Made by a program: the position numbers and the translations under genes
Shown here: piece by piece, positions 51,519-60,928 of the stretch
Position numbering within the stretch: the stretch's first letter is position 1
How the letters are laid out: each line of letters opens with the position of its first letter
Assembly: GCA_002256145.1 (NCBI GenBank)
Contig: NKIP01000005.1
Location: forward strand, 65,618 to 129,617
DNA from: Comamonadaceae bacterium PBBC1
Lineage (GTDB): Bacteria > Pseudomonadota > Gammaproteobacteria > Burkholderiales > Burkholderiaceae_C
DNA length: 64,000 bases
Direction: 5' to 3'
The notes under the pieces: generated by a model
What the model was told of the DNA's origin: nothing
What the model saw: only the letters and a program-made list of their open reading frames with translations
Databases searched by the model: none

Positions 51519-53663
51519 ATGTCCTACCTTGTTCTCGCGCGCAAATACCGCCCCCGCAATTTCACCGAAATGGTGGGGCAAGAGCATGTTGTTCAAGCTT
51601 TGACCAACGCTTTGGTGCAACAGCGCTTGCACCATGCCTACCTGTTCACGGGCACGCGTGGCGTGGGCAAGACCACGGTGTCGCGCATTTTGGCCAAGTC
51701 CTTGAATTGCCAAGGCGTGGACGGGCAGGGGGGCATCACGGCCGAGCCTTGTGGTGTGTGCCAAGCTTGCCGCGACATTGATGCCGGTCGCTTTGTCGAT
51801 TACACCGAGTTGGACGCCGCCTCGAACCGGGGTGTGGACGAGGTGCAGAGTTTGCTGGAGCAAGCGGTTTACAAGCCGGTGCAGGGGCGCTTCAAGGTCT
51901 TCATGATCGACGAGGTGCACATGCTGACGAACACAGCGTTCAACGCCATGCTCAAGACGCTGGAAGAGCCGCCCGAATACCTGAAATTTGTCCTGGCCAC
52001 CACAGATCCGCAAAAGGTGCCGGTGACGGTGTTGTCGCGTTGCTTGCAGTTCAACCTGCGGCCCATGGCGCCCGAGACCGTTTTCGAACACTTGACGCGT
52101 GTGCTCAGCGCCGAGCACTTGACGGCCGAGCCTTTGGCCTTGCGTTTGTTGGCGCGGGCAGCACGCGGCTCCATGCGCGATGCTTTGAGCCTGACCGACC
52201 AGGCGATTGCCTTTGGCAATGGCTTGGTGCAAGAGGTCGGTGTGCGCCAGATGTTGGGCAGTGTGGACCGCAGCCATGTGTTGAGCTTGATTCGCGCTTT
52301 GACGGTGGGTGACGGGGCCACGGTGGTCACCCAGGTGGACGCTTTGCGGCTGCAAGGCGTGTCTGCGGCCGCCACCCTGGAGGACATGGCCATGCTGCTG
52401 CAACGGATGGCCGTGATGCAGATGGTGCCGAGCATGGCGCACGATGGGGAAGATCCGGACACCCAAGGTTTGGCCGAGCTGGCCATGGCGATGCCTGCCG
52501 AAGAAACCCAATTGCTTTACAGCCTGTGTTTGCATGGGCGCACCGAGCTGGGCTTGGCCCCGGACGAGTATGCGGCGCTGACCATGGTGCTGTTGCGTTT
52601 GTTGGCGTTCAAACCGGCTTCGGGTTTGGCTGAAAAAAAAAGCCCACGAATTCCCCCCCGCCCGGCCATTGAGCCCCAAGACACCCGTCTGATCGGACCC
52701 GCAGCGGGCTCGCTGCCTGGGTCTTCGGCGGCGAGCGCTGTGCCTGTTTCTGCCCCAGTGGAGTCTGCTGCGCCCGAGTTGGCCAGTCCTGCGGGCGAGG
52801 TGAAGGCTTTGGCACCTGCAGCGTCTTCAGCGCCTTCAGTCGCCGTGGCTCCCGTGCCTGCGCTCGCCACACCGGTCCCACTGGCTTCATTCACACCTGT
52901 CTTAACGCCTGTCACCCCAGTCGCTCCGACAACAATCACAGCGTCGCCCCCGGTTGCCGTGGCACGCCCTGAGCCTGTGCCAGCGCCTGCATTGCCCCAT
53001 CCCGTTGCCCATCCGGTGGTCAAGCCGGTGGCCCCTGCCGTGGCCTATCAAGACGCTGTGGATGCGATGGCTCAGGACGCTGAGGATGAGTCTCCGCCCT
53101 GGGATGAGTGGCACGGTGCCCACGATGACCGCCTGAGCCATGAACCGCCAGGGGCCTCCGCGATGGCGGTTGAACAGGCTGAAAGACCCGTTTCGGGTCT
53201 GCGGTCTTTGCCGGTGCGTGACATGGCGGCTGTGGCGGGCCGTGCCGATGTGCCGACACCTCTGGCGGTGCAGCCCACCCCCGAGGGCGATGTGTGGCTG
53301 GCCGTGGTGCAGGGCCTGATGGCCCAAGAGGCGATCACCGCCTTGGTGCGTGAGCTGGCCTTGCAGTCGCAGCTGATGTCGCGCACGCAGGATCGGTGGC
53401 AATTGCGCGTCGAGAACGAGATGCTGAACCATGCGGTGAGCAAGGAACGTTTGCAGTTGGCTTTGCAGGCGGCAGGCCATGGCGATGTGCAGCTTGGGGT
53501 CGAGATCGGGCCGGTCAGCGACACTCCAGCCCGACGTTTGGCCATTTTGGCGGCCGAAAAAATGCTGGCCGCGCAAGACCTGATTCAAAACGACCCCCTG
53601 GTGCAGGCCATGGTGCGTGACTTCGGCGCGAAAATTGTGCCTGGCAGCATTCAGCTGATTTGA
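51519..53663 (+). CDS. dnaX: DNA polymerase III subunits tau/gamma
   Basis: Clamp-loader ATPase and replisome organiser, 714 residues. Conserved start [21 protein letters not shown]. Walker A GTRGVGKT is at 45-52, followed by a zinc-binding module (CGVCQAC), Walker B ([10 protein letters not shown]) and the SRC sensor region ([12 protein letters not shown]). After domain III (about residue 370) comes a long Pro/Ala/Val-rich linker (about 390-540), then the C-terminal tau domain that contacts polymerase alpha. The conserved N-terminus fixes the start. A run of nine As at codons 372-375 could produce a gamma-like short form. A possible promoter (CTGGCA, 16 bases, TAGAAT at 51505) would give a nearly leaderless mRNA. 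First gene of dnaX-ybaB-recR. Confidence 0.97.
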   Translation: MSYLVLARKYRPRNFTEMVGQEHVVQALTNALVQQRLHHAYLFTGTRGVGKTTVSRILAKSLNCQGVDGQGGITAEPCGVCQACRDIDAGRFVDYTELDAASNRGVDEVQSLLEQAVYKPVQGRFKVFMIDEVHMLTNTAFNAMLKTLEEPPEYLKFVLATTDPQKVPVTVLSRCLQFNLRPMAPETVFEHLTRVLSAEHLTAEPLALRLLARAARGSMRDALSLTDQAIAFGNGLVQEVGVRQMLGSVDRSHVLSLIRALTVGDGATVVTQVDALRLQGVSAAATLEDMAMLLQRMAVMQMVPSMAHDGEDPDTQGLAELAMAMPAEETQLLYSLCLHGRTELGLAPDEYAALTMVLLRLLAFKPASGLAEKKSPRIPPRPAIEPQDTRLIGPAAGSLPGSSAASAVPVSAPVESAAPELASPAGEVKALAPAASSAPSVAVAPVPALATPVPLASFTPVLTPVTPVAPTTITASPPVAVARPEPVPAPALPHPVAHPVVKPVAPAVAYQDAVDAMAQDAEDESPPWDEWHGAHDDRLSHEPPGASAMAVEQAERPVSGLRSLPVRDMAAVAGRADVPTPLAVQPTPEGDVWLAVVQGLMAQEAITALVRELALQSQLMSRTQDRWQLRVENEMLNHAVSKERLQLALQAAGHGDVQLGVEIGPVSDTPARRLAILAAEKMLAAQDLIQNDPLVQAMVRDFGAKIVPGSIQLI
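52633..52641 (+). promoter_or_regulatory. A9 slippage run in dnaX
   Basis: Nine consecutive As in GAA AAA AAA AGC, right after the clamp-loader domains. A -1 slip (or transcripts with one extra A) leads to TGA at 52670-52672 and a protein of about 384 residues, close to a gamma subunit. Programmed slippage at A-rich dnaX sites is established in E. coli and Thermus; its use here is inferred. Confidence 0.6.
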
Positions 53664-53707
53664 CTTTTCTTTTTCTGTTCAACTCCCCCCCATTCAAAGG
53701 AATCACC

Positions 53708-54031
53708 ATGTTCAACAAAGGACAACTTGCCGGCTTGATGAAACAGGCGCAGGCCATGCAGGACAACCTGAAAAAGGCCCAAGACGAATTGGCGTTTGTC
53801 GAGGTGGAAGGCCAGTCGGGTTCGGGCATGGTCAAGGTGCTGATGACCTGCAAGCACAGCGTGCGCCGCGTGACCATTGACCCCAGTTTGCTGGCCGATG
53901 ACAAAGACATGCTGGAGGACTTGGTGGCCGCTGCTTTTAATGATGCAGTGCGTCAAGCTGAAGAAGTCTCGCAGCAAAAGATGGGCAAATTGACGGCCGG
54001 TTTGCCGCCCGGCATGAAAATGCCTTTCTGA
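53708..54031 (+). CDS. YbaB/EbfC-family nucleoid-associated protein
   Basis: A 107-residue small dimeric DNA-binding protein. It starts [28 protein letters not shown], the typical family start, and ends PGMKMPF. An AAAGGA Shine-Dalgarno sequence sits 6 bases before the ATG. It lies between dnaX and recR, the usual arrangement, 44 bases after dnaX. Confidence 0.95.
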   Translation: MFNKGQLAGLMKQAQAMQDNLKKAQDELAFVEVEGQSGSGMVKVLMTCKHSVRRVTIDPSLLADDKDMLEDLVAAAFNDAVRQAEEVSQQKMGKLTAGLPPGMKMPF

Positions 54032-54048
54032 CCGATTGATACGCCCAC

Positions 54049-54639
54049 ATGGCCGATACCCACGCCCTTGCCACTTTGGTTCAAGCCCTCAAGGGCTTGC
54101 CGGGGGTGGGCATCAAGTCGGCCCAGCGCATGGCCTTTCAGCTGCTGCAAAACGACCGCGCCACAGCCCGCCACTTGGCCGCAGCTTTACAGCATGCCGT
54201 TGAAAACGTGCGCCACTGTGCGTGTTGCCACACCTTCACCGAGGCCGAGTTGTGCGATACCTGTCTGGACGCTTCGCGCGACCGGACACTGTTGTGTGTG
54301 ATCGAGACACCGGCCGATCAGTCGGCCATCGAGCGCACGGGCACTTACCGGGGTTTGTATTTTGTGTTGATGGGCAAGCTCAGCCCCTTGGACGGCATTG
54401 GCCCGCACGACATCGGCTTGTCCAAGCTCAAGCAGCGGGTGGCCGACGGGGTCTTGACCGAGGTGATTTTGGCCACCAATTTCACCGCTGAAGGCGAGGC
54501 CACGGCCCATGTGATTTCGCAGATGATTCGCCAGCAAGGTTTGAAGGTCACGCGCTTGGCCCGGGGCGTGCCAGCGGGCAGCGAGTTGGAGTACGTGGAC
54601 CTGGGCACGATTGCCCATGCTTTGGTGGACCGCCGCTGA
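54049..54639 (+). CDS. recR: Recombination mediator protein RecR
   Basis: A 196-residue protein of the RecFOR pathway for gap repair. Helix-hairpin-helix start ([24 protein letters not shown]), four-cysteine zinc finger ([16 protein letters not shown]), then a Toprim domain ([31 protein letters not shown]). Length and order are standard. It starts 17 bases after ybaB, in the same operon. Confidence 0.97.
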   Translation: MADTHALATLVQALKGLPGVGIKSAQRMAFQLLQNDRATARHLAAALQHAVENVRHCACCHTFTEAELCDTCLDASRDRTLLCVIETPADQSAIERTGTYRGLYFVLMGKLSPLDGIGPHDIGLSKLKQRVADGVLTEVILATNFTAEGEATAHVISQMIRQQGLKVTRLARGVPAGSELEYVDLGTIAHALVDRR

Positions 54640-54738
54640 TTTTGAGTACGTGAAAACCCGCTTGGGATCATTCCTGATGCGCGTGTTATGGGCTTTGCTT
54701 AAGCTTGGGTCATTGCATGTTTTCAAGGGAGCTGGCCT

Positions 54739-55788
54739 GTGTCCAAGGCGCTGTGGGGTCGACGTTCGTTTTTGTGGACCTCCATGGGGTGGCTCAGCGG
54801 TGGTCCTGTTGGCGTGTTTGCCAATGTGGACCCTGGGCGCAGTTTGCCCCGGGTCAGGATTGCGTTGGCAGCGGCGCAAAGTCTTTACCATTTGCCCCTG
54901 ACCGTGGCCGATCAGTTGGGCTTTTTTCGGCAAGCCGGCGTTGCGATCGATTGGGTGGTCCATGACTCCGGTGCCAAGGCAGCCAACAGTGTGTTGCAGG
55001 GACAAGCCGATGTGCTGTCAGGGGCCTTTGAGCATTTGTTTTTCTTGCAGCAAAAAGTGCAGGGTTTTCAGGCCTTTGTTCAGACCGGGCGGACCCCCCA
55101 GCTGAGTTTGGGCGTGAGCGTGCGTCCTGGCCTTGTCTGGCGTTCAGTGATGGACCTCAAAGGAATGCGTGTGGGGGTGTCGGCCCTGGATTCGTCCACG
55201 CATTGGATGGCCTGCTATTGGCTCATGAATCATGGTTTGTTGCCCGAAGATGTGGTGTTTGTACCGGTGGGCTCATCACCTCAGGTGGTGGAATCCTTGC
55301 GCAGCGGTGCCATTGATGCCTTGTGCCAGCCCGATCCGGTGATGCATTGGTTGGAGCAAAAAAACGAAATCCGGGTGCTTTTTGATGCCCGCAGCTTGAG
55401 TTCGACGCGCAAGTTTTTTGGAGGCCTGATGCCGGGCGCCTGTTTGATGGCTTCGGCTGACTTTATGCAACGCCAATCCGACCGGGTTCAGGCTTTGAGT
55501 GACGGGGTGGTGCATGCCCTGAAATGGTTGCAGACTGCAGGAGTGACCGATGTGCTGAAGGCCGTGCCCGCCGAGCATTGGCTGGGTGACCGGGCCGTTT
55601 ATTTGAGCGCTTTCGAAAAGCTGCGCGAGTCGTATGCTGTTGATGGTTTGCTGCGCAGTGATGAAGTGATGAATGCATGGCGAGTGCATGCCCGTTTGCC
55701 CAATGGGGTCGGGGCCGCACGCGTGTTGCCCGAAAAAACCTTCACCAATGCGTTTGCGCTCAAATCGCGCAGCCGCTTTGCCGCCTGA
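54739..55788 (+). CDS. NMT1/SsuA-like periplasmic substrate-binding protein
   Basis: A 349-residue ABC-type solute-binding protein of the NMT1/THI5-like class (thiamine-precursor, sulfonate or taurine binders). Core: VRIALAAAQSLYHLPLTVADQLGFFRQAGVAIDWV, GADxLSGAFEHLFF-like second segment, DLKGMRVGVSALDSSTHW. The N-terminus is a weak signal sequence (RRSFLWTSMGWLSGGPVGVFA), possibly Tat-like because of the RR. The start is a GTG with AGGGAG upstream. No permease or ATPase gene is adjacent, so the substrate cannot be inferred. It converges on mltD with 5 bases between the stop codons. Confidence 0.82.
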   Translation: MSKALWGRRSFLWTSMGWLSGGPVGVFANVDPGRSLPRVRIALAAAQSLYHLPLTVADQLGFFRQAGVAIDWVVHDSGAKAANSVLQGQADVLSGAFEHLFFLQQKVQGFQAFVQTGRTPQLSLGVSVRPGLVWRSVMDLKGMRVGVSALDSSTHWMACYWLMNHGLLPEDVVFVPVGSSPQVVESLRSGAIDALCQPDPVMHWLEQKNEIRVLFDARSLSSTRKFFGGLMPGACLMASADFMQRQSDRVQALSDGVVHALKWLQTAGVTDVLKAVPAEHWLGDRAVYLSAFEKLRESYAVDGLLRSDEVMNAWRVHARLPNGVGAARVLPEKTFTNAFALKSRSRFAA

Positions 55789-55793
55789 GTGGA

Positions 55794-57362
55794 TCAGTGT
55801 TTGCGGGCGGGTTTGCTGGTACGCGCCACGGTTGTGGGCTTGACTGCGGGGCTTCGACGTGCCGTCGATTTTTCTACGCGGCGGGGGGCTTGTGAGGGCA
55901 CCAACAGGGTCAGTGTTTGGCCATTGTTCAGGTTGACCAAGGGTTTGAGTCGGTTCCATTCGGCCACGTTGGCGGCACTGACACCGTGCCTGGCTGCCAG
56001 GCTGGCCAAGGAGTCGCCTTTTCTGGCTTTGACCTGGATCTTTTTGAGCACCACCTCGGGGGCCAGGGCCAAGTGGGCGTTGTCGGCCAGATGTTCGGTG
56101 ACATCGTTGTCCAGTTTCCCCTGGCGCGGCACCAGCAAGGTGGAGCCGGCTTTGACCAGCATGCGCGGTGGTATGCCATTGACCGAGCGCAATTGCTCGG
56201 CGGACAGGCCCAGCTGAGTGGCCACTTCTTCGGCCTTCATGGTGCGTGGGGCTTGCCATGCGGTCCAGGTGGACAGTCGGCGGTTGGCGTGTGATTGCAG
56301 GTTGGTCTCAAAGATGGTGGCGTTGTCCCATGGCAGCAAAATTTGGGGTGTGCCTGCAGCCAGGATCACCGGTCGGCTCATGGCAGGGTTGAGGGCTTTG
56401 AAGTCCTCTAAGGAAACACCTGCCAATTTGGCGGCCACCTCGACATCGATATCGCGGTCAATGGGCACACTCTTGAAGAAGGGGTGGTTCTGAATCAGGG
56501 GCAACTGGGTGCTGAAGGCCTCGGGCTGGGCCACGATGTTTTTGACGGCCTGCAATTTGGGCACGTAATAACGGGTTTCGTTGGGCATGTTCAGATCGCT
56601 GTAGCTCAGCGGTTTGCCTTGGGCCCGGTTGCGTGCCAAAGCACGGCCCACACTGCCTTCACCCCAGTTGTAAGCGGCCAAAGCCAAATGCCAGTCGCCA
56701 AACAGGGTGTAGAGCTTTTGCAGGTAGTCGAGTGCCGCACGGGTGGATTCCAGTACATCGCGACGCTCGTCTCTGAACAGGTTTTGCTTGAGGTCAAAGT
56801 ACTTGCCCGTGGCGGGCATGAACTGCCACATGCCTGCGGCTTTGGCACTCGAGACGGCCTGGGGATTGAAGGCCGACTCAATGAAGGGCAGCAAGGCCAG
56901 CTCGGTGGGCATGTTGCGCCGCTCCAGTTCCTCCACGATGTGGAACAGGTAGGGGCGTGAGCGTTCGGTCATGCGCAAGATGTAGTCGGGGCGACTGGCA
57001 TACCACTGTTCGCGGTTGCGCACGAGTTCGTTGTCGAGGTCGGGCATGGCAAAACCACGGCGAATGCGTTCCCAGACGTCAACGGGTGGGGCTTGAAGGC
57101 CAATTTGCGATTCTGGCTTGAGCACGACGGGACGGTCAGGTTCGGCAGGGGCGACCCACACCACGGGTGGGGCGTTGAGGGAGGCATTTGCCGCATCTTG
57201 TTTGACGGTTGGAGTCGAGGGTGCCGAAGGTGTTGCGCTGGGAAAGCTCGATCTGGGGCCTGACGAGGGGGTTGCGCAGCCCGCCAGCAGCAAGGTCAAG
57301 CCCAAAATCAAGGCCCCAGCGGGGCGGCCCAGGGCCTTCAGGGGCGATAGGAGGAGGATCAT
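55794..57362 (-). CDS. mltD: Membrane-bound lytic murein transglycosylase D
   Basis: A 522-residue lipoprotein that cleaves peptidoglycan glycan strands with 1,6-anhydro product formation. Lipobox LLAGC (Cys29). The SLT domain is at about 150-280 with catalytic Glu in FIESAFNPQAVSSAKAAGMWQF and YNWGEGSVGRAL. A LysM-like segment is near 350-405 and a clear C-terminal LysM domain (VKARKGDSLASLAARHGVSA) near 440-485. The basic C-terminus ends TVARTSKPARKH. The ATG at 57362 overlaps the gloB stop (ATGA), indicating coupling; an in-frame ATG at 57380 is the alternative. Confidence 0.94.
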   Translation of the reverse strand: MILLLSPLKALGRPAGALILGLTLLLAGCATPSSGPRSSFPSATPSAPSTPTVKQDAANASLNAPPVVWVAPAEPDRPVVLKPESQIGLQAPPVDVWERIRRGFAMPDLDNELVRNREQWYASRPDYILRMTERSRPYLFHIVEELERRNMPTELALLPFIESAFNPQAVSSAKAAGMWQFMPATGKYFDLKQNLFRDERRDVLESTRAALDYLQKLYTLFGDWHLALAAYNWGEGSVGRALARNRAQGKPLSYSDLNMPNETRYYVPKLQAVKNIVAQPEAFSTQLPLIQNHPFFKSVPIDRDIDVEVAAKLAGVSLEDFKALNPAMSRPVILAAGTPQILLPWDNATIFETNLQSHANRRLSTWTAWQAPRTMKAEEVATQLGLSAEQLRSVNGIPPRMLVKAGSTLLVPRQGKLDNDVTEHLADNAHLALAPEVVLKKIQVKARKGDSLASLAARHGVSAANVAEWNRLKPLVNLNNGQTLTLLVPSQAPRRVEKSTARRSPAVKPTTVARTSKPARKH

Positions 57363-58132
57363 CGGAAGTCGTTTTTCCATTGACGAAGGGCCGCAAAAAT
57401 GGCGATGTCGTCCACCGCGTGAGGCGCATGTTGTTGCACTGCCCTGACCACATCAGGTTCGCGGCTGCGCAAGAAGGGGTTGATGGCTCGCTCTGTGTGC
57501 AGGTGTGCAGGCAAAGTTGGCAGATCTTGCTGGCGCAGTTGGGTGCACCGCTGCACGTATTGCTGCAAGTCAGTGTTGTGAGGCTCCACGGCCAAGGCAA
57601 ATTTCAAGTTGGACAAGGTGTATTCGTGGGCACAACACACCCGGGTGGCAGAGGGCAAAGCGGCCAGGGTGTCCAGAGACTGCAGCATTTGAGCGGGAGT
57701 GCCTTCAAACAGGCGTCCACAGCCGCCAGAAAACAAGGTGTCGCCACAAAACAGCACAGGGTCTTGGTCTGGCGGTTGCGCCCAAAATGCGATGTGTCCC
57801 AGGGTGTGGCCGGGCACATCGATCACCTGGAAGTTCAGGCCATGCCAGTTAAACGCATCGCCTTGTTGCAGACCTTGCACGTCGATGGGCAGGCGTTCCA
57901 TGGCCGGTCCTTTGCATGCGGCGCCTGTTTGAGCCACCAGTTGGGCCACCCCCCCAGTGTGGTCGGCATGGTGGTGCGTGACTAAAATCGTGTCCAGTTG
58001 CAGCCCGGGGTGTGCCACCAGCCAGTCCAGCACAGCCGCACCATCGCCTGGGTCAACAGCCAGAACGTGGTGGTCTGTGTGCAACAACCAAATATAGTTG
58101 TCGGTGAAAGCGGGCAATGCAATGAGTTTCAT
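57359..58132 (-). CDS. gloB: Hydroxyacylglutathione hydrolase (glyoxalase II)
   Basis: A 257-residue metallo-beta-lactamase-fold enzyme that hydrolyses S-lactoylglutathione in methylglyoxal detoxification. Metal motif THHHADH (His53, His55, Asp57, His58); further ligands in DVPGHTLGH and VCCAHEYTLSNLKFA. The conserved [16 protein letters not shown] start sets 58132; a longer in-frame start at 58156 is unlikely. A TATAAT -10 lies 11-16 bases upstream. Operon with mltD. Confidence 0.96.
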   Translation of the reverse strand: MKLIALPAFTDNYIWLLHTDHHVLAVDPGDGAAVLDWLVAHPGLQLDTILVTHHHADHTGGVAQLVAQTGAACKGPAMERLPIDVQGLQQGDAFNWHGLNFQVIDVPGHTLGHIAFWAQPPDQDPVLFCGDTLFSGGCGRLFEGTPAQMLQSLDTLAALPSATRVCCAHEYTLSNLKFALAVEPHNTDLQQYVQRCTQLRQQDLPTLPAHLHTERAINPFLRSREPDVVRAVQQHAPHAVDDIAIFAALRQWKNDFR

Positions 58133-58970
58133 GGAGAGTCCGATTATAGAAAGCAAGCATTCAAATACAGATTGGTTGTCCAGTTTGGACCAGCCGGTGG
58201 CCGCGCGTTTGTTGGCTTGGGAACAAGCCCAAAGCGATGCCGTATTGGCCGATGTATTTGGCTACCATGCCGTCCAATTGGGTTGGCCCGAATTGGACGC
58301 CTTGCGCGGCAACCGAATGCCTCACCGTTGGCAAGCCCAAGCCGAGTTCGAGTCAGCGCAAGCCGCATTTCATCACAACACCGATGTCCAGTCCCGATCT
58401 CCGGATGTCTGGCTGGACAGCAGGGCGTGGCCATGGCCGGCCGATAGCCTGGATTTGGTGGTCTTGCCCCATGCATTGGAGAGGTCGGCCGATCCGCATG
58501 CGTGTTTGCGCGAGGTGGAGCGGGTCTTGATTCCCGAGGGGCATGTCCTCATCACGGGCTTCAATCCTTTGAGTTGGTGGGGCTGGCACCGGTCGGGTGT
58601 CTTGCGTCGCCAAACGACGGGGGCCGGTCTGGGGCAGTCTTTGATTGCCTACCGGCGTTTGCGCGATTGGTTGCGTTTGTTGGGGTTTGAGGTTCAGGTC
58701 AGCCGTTTTGGTGGATGGACCCCGGCTTGGCGTCATGAGCGTTGGATGCAGCGCATGGATTGGATGGACCGTGTGGGCGAACGGTGGTGGCCCATTTTTG
58801 GAGGTGTTTATTTGTTAATGGCCACCAAACGTGTCCATGGCGGCCGTTTGCTGGAATCACGCCCTTGGCGCAAGGTACGATCGCCCGCTCCTACGACCGT
58901 GCCTGTGGCTCGGTCAGATACCTCTATTGGCCGTCAAGAGGCCGTGAAAGACAGTGTTGACACACGTTGA
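58131..58970 (+). CDS. Class I SAM-dependent methyltransferase
   Basis: About 279 residues. Methyltransferase_11-like core: the acidic [41 protein letters not shown] segment is the typical post-I/motif II-III region, but the glycine-rich motif I is not obvious, so the N-terminal half is degenerate. The C-terminus carries basic and Pro stretches. Its ATG at 58131 uses the same CATG that provides the gloB start on the other strand; an in-frame ATG at 58122 is possible. The 3' end overlaps rnhA by 17 bases. This gene stands between gloB and rnhA in many Burkholderiales. Substrate unknown. Confidence 0.82.
   Translation: MESPIIESKHSNTDWLSSLDQPVAARLLAWEQAQSDAVLADVFGYHAVQLGWPELDALRGNRMPHRWQAQAEFESAQAAFHHNTDVQSRSPDVWLDSRAWPWPADSLDLVVLPHALERSADPHACLREVERVLIPEGHVLITGFNPLSWWGWHRSGVLRRQTTGAGLGQSLIAYRRLRDWLRLLGFEVQVSRFGGWTPAWRHERWMQRMDWMDRVGERWWPIFGGVYLLMATKRVHGGRLLESRPWRKVRSPAPTTVPVARSDTSIGRQEAVKDSVDTR
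58143..58148 (-). promoter_or_regulatory. -10 element for gloB
   Basis: A perfect TATAAT on the minus strand, 10 bases before the gloB ATG. The -35 region is weak. Such a short leader would leave little room for a ribosome-binding site. The site lies within the first codons of the divergent methyltransferase gene. Confidence 0.45.
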
Positions 58971-59403
58971 AATTTATACCGATGGTGCCTGCAAGGGCAA
59001 CCCTGGCCCGGGCGGCTGGGGCGCACGCTTGCAGTCAGGCCAGCATGTGCAGGAGCTTTTTGGCGGCGAGTTGAACACCACCAACAACCGCATGGAAATG
59101 ACCGCTGTCATTGAAGGATTGATGGCGCTCAAACGCCCTTGCCAAGTCACTTTGTATCTGGACAGCGAATATGTTCGCAAAGGCATCACCGAGTGGATTC
59201 AGGGTTGGAAGGCTCGAGGTTGGCGCACTGCCGCCAAGCAACCGGTCAAGAATGCCGATTTGTGGCAAAAATTGGACACTGTGGTGTCCACTGCGGGACA
59301 CCGGATTGATTGGCGCTGGGTCAAAGGCCACGCGGGCGATCCTGGCAATGAGCGGGCCGATGCACTGGCCAATCTCGGCGTAGACAAAGCTTTGGGCCGT
59401 TGA
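58954..59403 (+). CDS. rnhA: Ribonuclease HI
   Basis: A 149-residue endonuclease that degrades RNA in RNA-DNA hybrids. Catalytic residues are visible: Asp10 ([17 protein letters not shown]), Glu48 (NNRMEMTA), Asp70 (LYLDSEYV) and Asp136 (GNERADALA), plus the WVKGHAG loop. The start is a GTG inside the end of the methyltransferase gene. Length is typical. Confidence 0.96.
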   Translation: MLTHVEIYTDGACKGNPGPGGWGARLQSGQHVQELFGGELNTTNNRMEMTAVIEGLMALKRPCQVTLYLDSEYVRKGITEWIQGWKARGWRTAAKQPVKNADLWQKLDTVVSTAGHRIDWRWVKGHAGDPGNERADALANLGVDKALGR

Positions 59404-59478
59404 GGCGCGATCTTTGTGGGGTGCTTTTTGAGCTGGTGCACTCCTGTTCCTCGCATGGGGGTGGCGACACCTGTCCCA

Positions 59479-59507
59479 TTGGCTAGTGCGTGCACCGCTG
59501 TTACATT
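59479..59507 (+). promoter_or_regulatory. Candidate promoter of the RND efflux operon
   Basis: TTGGCT (59479-59484), a 17-base spacer and TACATT (59502-59507), each 4/6 to consensus, 38 bases before the fusion-protein start. No adjacent regulator gene is present in the window. Confidence 0.35.
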
Positions 59508-59545
59508 CTGACAGTCTTGGTGAATTCAACCTGAGAGAGATGTGA

Positions 59546-60928
59546 ATGGCTTACAAGAAGAAATACGCCCTCATGGCGCTGTTGGGTGTTTGCGTGGCTT
59601 CTGGCGCAGCGTGGTGGTGGCAAAACAAGCCCGTTTCAACAAGCAATGCAAGTCCGTCGACCGGCACCCCCGGCTCCAATGGTCCTTCTGGCTCAGCCCC
59701 AGGCCCCGTGAGCGGCCCCCCCAAAGCACCCGCTGTTGAAGTGGCCAAAGTCGAAACCCAAACCTTGGTGGACGAAACTCAGGCGGTGGGCAGTTTGCGC
59801 TCGCGGCAGTCGGTGATGCTTCGCCCCGAAGTGGCCGGCCGAGTGAAAGAGATTTTTTTCAACGATGGTCAGCGTGTGCGCAAGGGCCAAGTCTTGGTTC
59901 AGTTTGATGACCAGTTGCAGCAAGCGCAGGTGTCACAAGCGCGGGCCGAATTGTCGATTGCACAGGCCAATCACAAGCGCAACCAAGAACTGGTGGGGCA
60001 AAACTTCATCAGCAAGCGTTCGCTCGACGAAAGCGGGGCTGCTTTGGAGGTGGCCAGTGCCAAACTGGCCTTGGCCGATGCCACCTTGCAGCGCCTGAAA
60101 GTGCTGGCACCTTTCAGTGGTGTGACCGGTCTCAAGCAAATCAGCGTTGGTGATTACCTCAAAGATGGCGCTGACATGGTGAACATTGAGGACATGGATG
60201 CGGTGCTGCTGGACTTCCGCTTGCCCGAGCGCTTTCAGGCCAAAATTCGCGCTGGCCAAACGGCTCAGTTGACTTTGGATGCTTTGCCGGGCCGTCCATT
60301 CACGGCCGTTGTGCAGGCCGTGGACCCATTGATTGAAGCCAATGGCCGCTCGGTCGGTGTGCGTGGCTGTATTGACAACCGCCAGCAGTCCTTGCGGCCG
60401 GGCATGTTTGCCCGGGTGAATGCGGTGTTTGGTTCGCGCCAAAACGCCCTGGTGATTCCTGAAGAGGCCATCATTCCTCAAGGGGGAAGAACATTTGTGG
60501 TCAAAGTGGTGGCGGGGGAAAAAGCCGACACTTGGGTCTCGCAACGTGTGGCCGTGAAGCTGGGTTTGCGCCAGCCCGGCAAGGTTGAAGTCCTCGAAGG
60601 TTTGGCTGCCGACGAGCGTGTGGTCACCGCAGGCCATCAGCGTTTGCAAAAAGACGGCACCGTTGTGCGCTTGGTGGACTTGTCTCAGCCGGCAGGCGGT
60701 AAACCGGCTGCGGGGGGCGGTGCACCCATGGCTTCTGCGCCTTCGCCTTCAGCTTCCGCCCCGCCTGCTACAGCCTCTGCAGCGCCCGCTCAAACCACCC
60801 CACCTGCCATGCTGGCGTCTGGCCCTGGCGCTGCTGCCTTGGGCAAACCGGCTCAGGCGGGTTCCCGAAATGTGGCTGCCCTGTCCGGCCCCAATCCCTG
60901 CCTGAGGGGTGCCGATGCAGCTCGCTGA
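59546..60928 (+). CDS. RND efflux periplasmic adaptor (membrane fusion protein)
   Basis: A 460-residue HlyD/AcrA-like adaptor: N-terminal membrane segment (ALMALLGVCVASGAAWWW), Gly/Pro/Ser linker, lipoyl half (VMLRPEVAGRVKEIFFNDGQRVRKGQVLVQFDD), a short alpha-hairpin (about 115-165), beta-barrel and membrane-proximal domains (LTLDALPGRPFTAVVQAVDP, ALVIPEEAIIPQGGRTFVV). A Pro/Ala-rich C-terminal tail of about 75 residues is unusual. It bridges the inner-membrane pump to an outer-membrane channel not encoded here. The stop overlaps the pump gene by 14 bases. The substrate cannot be told; drug or solvent export is the family norm. Confidence 0.93.
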   Translation: MAYKKKYALMALLGVCVASGAAWWWQNKPVSTSNASPSTGTPGSNGPSGSAPGPVSGPPKAPAVEVAKVETQTLVDETQAVGSLRSRQSVMLRPEVAGRVKEIFFNDGQRVRKGQVLVQFDDQLQQAQVSQARAELSIAQANHKRNQELVGQNFISKRSLDESGAALEVASAKLALADATLQRLKVLAPFSGVTGLKQISVGDYLKDGADMVNIEDMDAVLLDFRLPERFQAKIRAGQTAQLTLDALPGRPFTAVVQAVDPLIEANGRSVGVRGCIDNRQQSLRPGMFARVNAVFGSRQNALVIPEEAIIPQGGRTFVVKVVAGEKADTWVSQRVAVKLGLRQPGKVEVLEGLAADERVVTAGHQRLQKDGTVVRLVDLSQPAGGKPAAGGGAPMASAPSPSASAPPATASAAPAQTTPPAMLASGPGAAALGKPAQAGSRNVAALSGPNPCLRGADAAR

